Source: Saccoglossus kowalevskii (taxonomy: Eukaryota > Hemichordata > Enteropneusta > Harrimaniidae). Taken from it: DNA of 23,972 nucleotides. The translations under genes and the position numbers were made by a program. The notes below the pieces were generated by a model. That model was not told where the DNA came from, did not search any database, and worked only from the letters and a program-made list of their open reading frames with translations. This document shows, piece by piece, positions 21,660 through 23,972 of the stretch; within the stretch, counting starts at the first letter, position 1, and every line of letters begins with the position of its first letter. The stretch is taken from positions 284,169 through 308,140 of the forward strand of contig NW_003146289.1 in assembly GCF_000003605.2 (NCBI RefSeq). Reading direction: 5' to 3'.

Positions 21660-23972
21660 CATACAGTAAGAAACAGTAAACACAATTGAAAATAAATGAA
21701 GTTAGTCGTTGAATGCGTATTCATATACGTTGCCTTGCCTAAACGAATCGTTTAAATGTTGTTACACAAAGTAGACATTTAATGAACCTGGTCACTCAAT
21801 ATTGTGTCTGTCAATATTGACTATTTTTCTCTTTTAAAAGCCCACCTGTTCGTCTGTTGATTTTGGCATTGCGCCAGAGCACCAAGGCCAACTGTATTAG
21901 TTATAAATTGAATGGAACGCCGTCATATCCCCTTATATTATATTGAAGACGATGTTATTTCGATTTAAAGAAAACATATGATATATGGATGATATGTACA
22001 ATAATGGCCTAGGTGATGATGTAGCTTATCGGCGCTTGATGACCAAAGCAATCCATGAGGGACAACATAGTGACAATTGCCACTAAGCCTACATAACGTA
22101 AATCTGCACTCCATTTCTCCAAAGTAAAATCGTTTCATATACTGTCCCAAGTGCATCAATCTATGCTACAAAAAGCGAAATTTAATTTTGCATTGGTTGG
22201 AGTACAGCGCCGTACAAACACATATAATGTCCTTCATCCACTCTGCAATCATATAAAGAGCAATGTGAGGATCCTCGCTATTGATGTGGTAAATAGTTGT
22301 TAATAAATGTATTCTGCGCTAATACGTCACGACACTGGAATATAACATGCCTACGTCATACTAGTCTTGTCCCTCGTGTTTCACGTTTCCAAGTGGATGC
22401 CTCTGGTCCCTGCTTCGCTATTATGATTATAGGATGCCATGTTTTTAATATCACGCAAAAAAAGAATCTCCTATACACAATAGATGCGTCTAATCATTAT
22501 GGCCTCACATAGAGCAATTGAATACCTAGAAATGAATTTCGAGGCAACGCACGTCATCCGTCAAATTATTATTCATAGGGCATTATCTCTTTGCTAAAAG
22601 TGCGAAATCAATTTGATAAAACCCGAAATTTAAGTCTCCAATCAATCGATTATTAAATAGCTTGACTTGAAATGATTTGTATAAGCTGGTATTATACAAT
22701 TGTGAATGACCTTATGTTGCGTTGCGTAATATACGTTAGCACTAATCTTATTTTTGTCGTATAAAACACGTTCAAGCGTACAGTGTAGTTTTAGAATCGA
22801 AGTCGTCTTAGATTATTCTTGTACATCACCTTTTGAGCAAATCCTTTAAAAACAGGATTTCATTCCTTATGTGTCATCTTTGGTCGTTCACAAACAATCT
22901 CCTTGCGTTCTACTTTATCGCAACGCGTCTTCTCAATCACGATGTCTAAATGTATTACATTGGAATTTATGAATAAAAGTTTCACATTTCAGATAAAAAT
23001 GTTTCATCTCATTCTGGTATTCTTTAAAAATAGTACACACACACACTTTTATAGCTCTTCAGTTGACCCATCTAAACAATACAATTGCTAACCGCGTTCC
23101 TATATTTGACGTGTCTTTACTGATAACAACGCCAACTTTGCAGATTTGAGAAGGCGTAATAATATAAGGTCCATGTTAGAATACTTTAATTTGAGTTTTT
23201 CGAGTGCATTTTGCAGCCGTGGCCAATTTTATCGTCGCCAATGTCATATTAATAAATAACCCTTAGGTTTTTCATTATCAGGTATTAACTATCACACTTC
23301 TTTAAAAGTTTATTTCAAAATCTTGCTTGTCCCTCAAAATACTTGTTCTCTATAATATAATTGCAATCGTCTTGACTTATCAACATTTGCCTGTCCAAGG
23401 GATGGTGGTCGTGACCAACAGCCCGAGGGCAGACAACAAATCATCATATTGCCCGCATCATCATGTGTTGTTTATTTCTTATCACATCTCACTGGTGCTA
23501 CGCATACTGTGTTTGGTTGAGACTAAGTCACATGATACTGAATAAAAATATAGATTACATAGTAAAGTAGATATTACATGGTATATCACACGGATGACGT
23601 CACTGAAACTACTGTGCAACGATACTGCGCATATCAAATGGCACTGCGTCCTGATAGCTAGTGGATGTACCATTACGTGTGGTACTATATACTGATACTA
23701 AGTCTAAGCAAGATTGTTCATTTATACAAAAAATAGGTATTGTATTATACAATGATACCAGTGTAGGCACAATTAATTAAAACCTAATATCTATCATATG
23801 CTTATTTTCTTGTTTTTGTAAATCTTGGAACATCGTGTATGTAGAATAAGTGTTGTACTATTTATTCCCTTATAGTTATTTTACTGTGGTATTATGCCCA
23901 TATATAGTTAGGGTAGTACAAATAAGTTATACCAGGAAGCTGATGTATGCACGATTGCGTGTGTTATATAAC
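21660..23972. other. AT-rich spacer, no gene recognised
   Basis: Short frames at 21965-22159 minus, 22297-22512 plus, 22903-23091 plus, 23327-23545 plus and 23482-23673 minus are unrecognised, and the last two overlap on opposite strands. A short (AC)n run lies at about 23034-23046 and a perfect CRE octamer at 23595-23602. No RNA genes or repeats of note. Confidence 0.55.
23595..23602. promoter_or_regulatory. CRE-like palindrome TGACGTCA
   Basis: This is the third perfect TGACGTCA octamer in the window, followed about 27 bp later by TGCGCA (about 23627-23632). That repeats, with looser spacing, the CRE plus TGCGCA pairing seen at 9942-9959. A regulatory role is inferred only. Confidence 0.2.

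Noticed and set aside
15120-22736. 12-mer CGTAATATACGT shared by the CpG island (about 15130) and about 22725
   Set aside because: The flanking sequences do not align, so it is probably coincidental.
1-23972. Bacterial-type operons, CRISPR arrays, insertion sequences or phage genes
   Set aside because: There is no gene-dense layout, no regularly spaced identical repeats, and no frame above 141 codons; composition and repeats point to eukaryotic non-coding DNA.

Overview
This window looks like non-coding nuclear DNA from a eukaryote, most likely a metazoan. The base composition is strongly AT-biased (roughly two thirds A+T by eye, not computed). There is no dense gene packing, no rRNA or tRNA that I can recognise, and no open frame longer than 141 codons. 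A long (TA)n microsatellite is interrupted by exactly 50 N, the usual sign of an assembly gap. I recognise no protein family in any frame and assign no gene symbol. The species cannot be determined from what is here. The window is best read as intergenic or deep intronic sequence.

Layout. 1-5930 is AT-rich spacer with simple homopolymer runs and one pyrimidine-biased patch (about 4211-4430). 5931-6027 holds a possible but weak minus-strand exon end beside a consensus splice donor. About 6150-6420 is a GC-richer island that starts with a 12-G run and looks like a fragment of a dispersed repeat. 6530-9900 is featureless spacer. At 9942-9972 a perfect CRE palindrome, a TGCGCA core and a CCAAT box lie close together. 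11650-12035 is a GC-richer block with no intact frame.

12250-13365 contains the clearest structure in the window: two diverged copies, in the same orientation, of an element of roughly 250-320 bp. Each copy carries the same three small inverted repeats, and the second copy runs into the (TA)n tract and assembly gap at 13367-13534. 14427-14462 is a short exact tandem repeat. 14673-14940 has ACTAG motifs recurring about every 30-40 bp. 15068-15405 is a striking CpG-dense island (32 CpG counted by eye in about 340 bp) in otherwise CpG-poor DNA.

17196-17982 is the most protein-like part, with two minus-strand open frames (141 and 98 codons). The first is bracketed by a direct repeat of about 40 bp, spaced 288 bp. 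A promoter-like E2F/CCAAT pair lies upstream of these frames at 18342-18387 in the matching orientation. From 18400 to the end I see only spacer, a CT-rich degenerate tetranucleotide tract (21510-21655), another CRE octamer and a short (AC)n run.

No set of genes working together can be described. The points most worth checking are the hairpin-bearing repeat pair, the CpG island, and whether 17196-18390 is a degraded gene or transposon on the minus strand.
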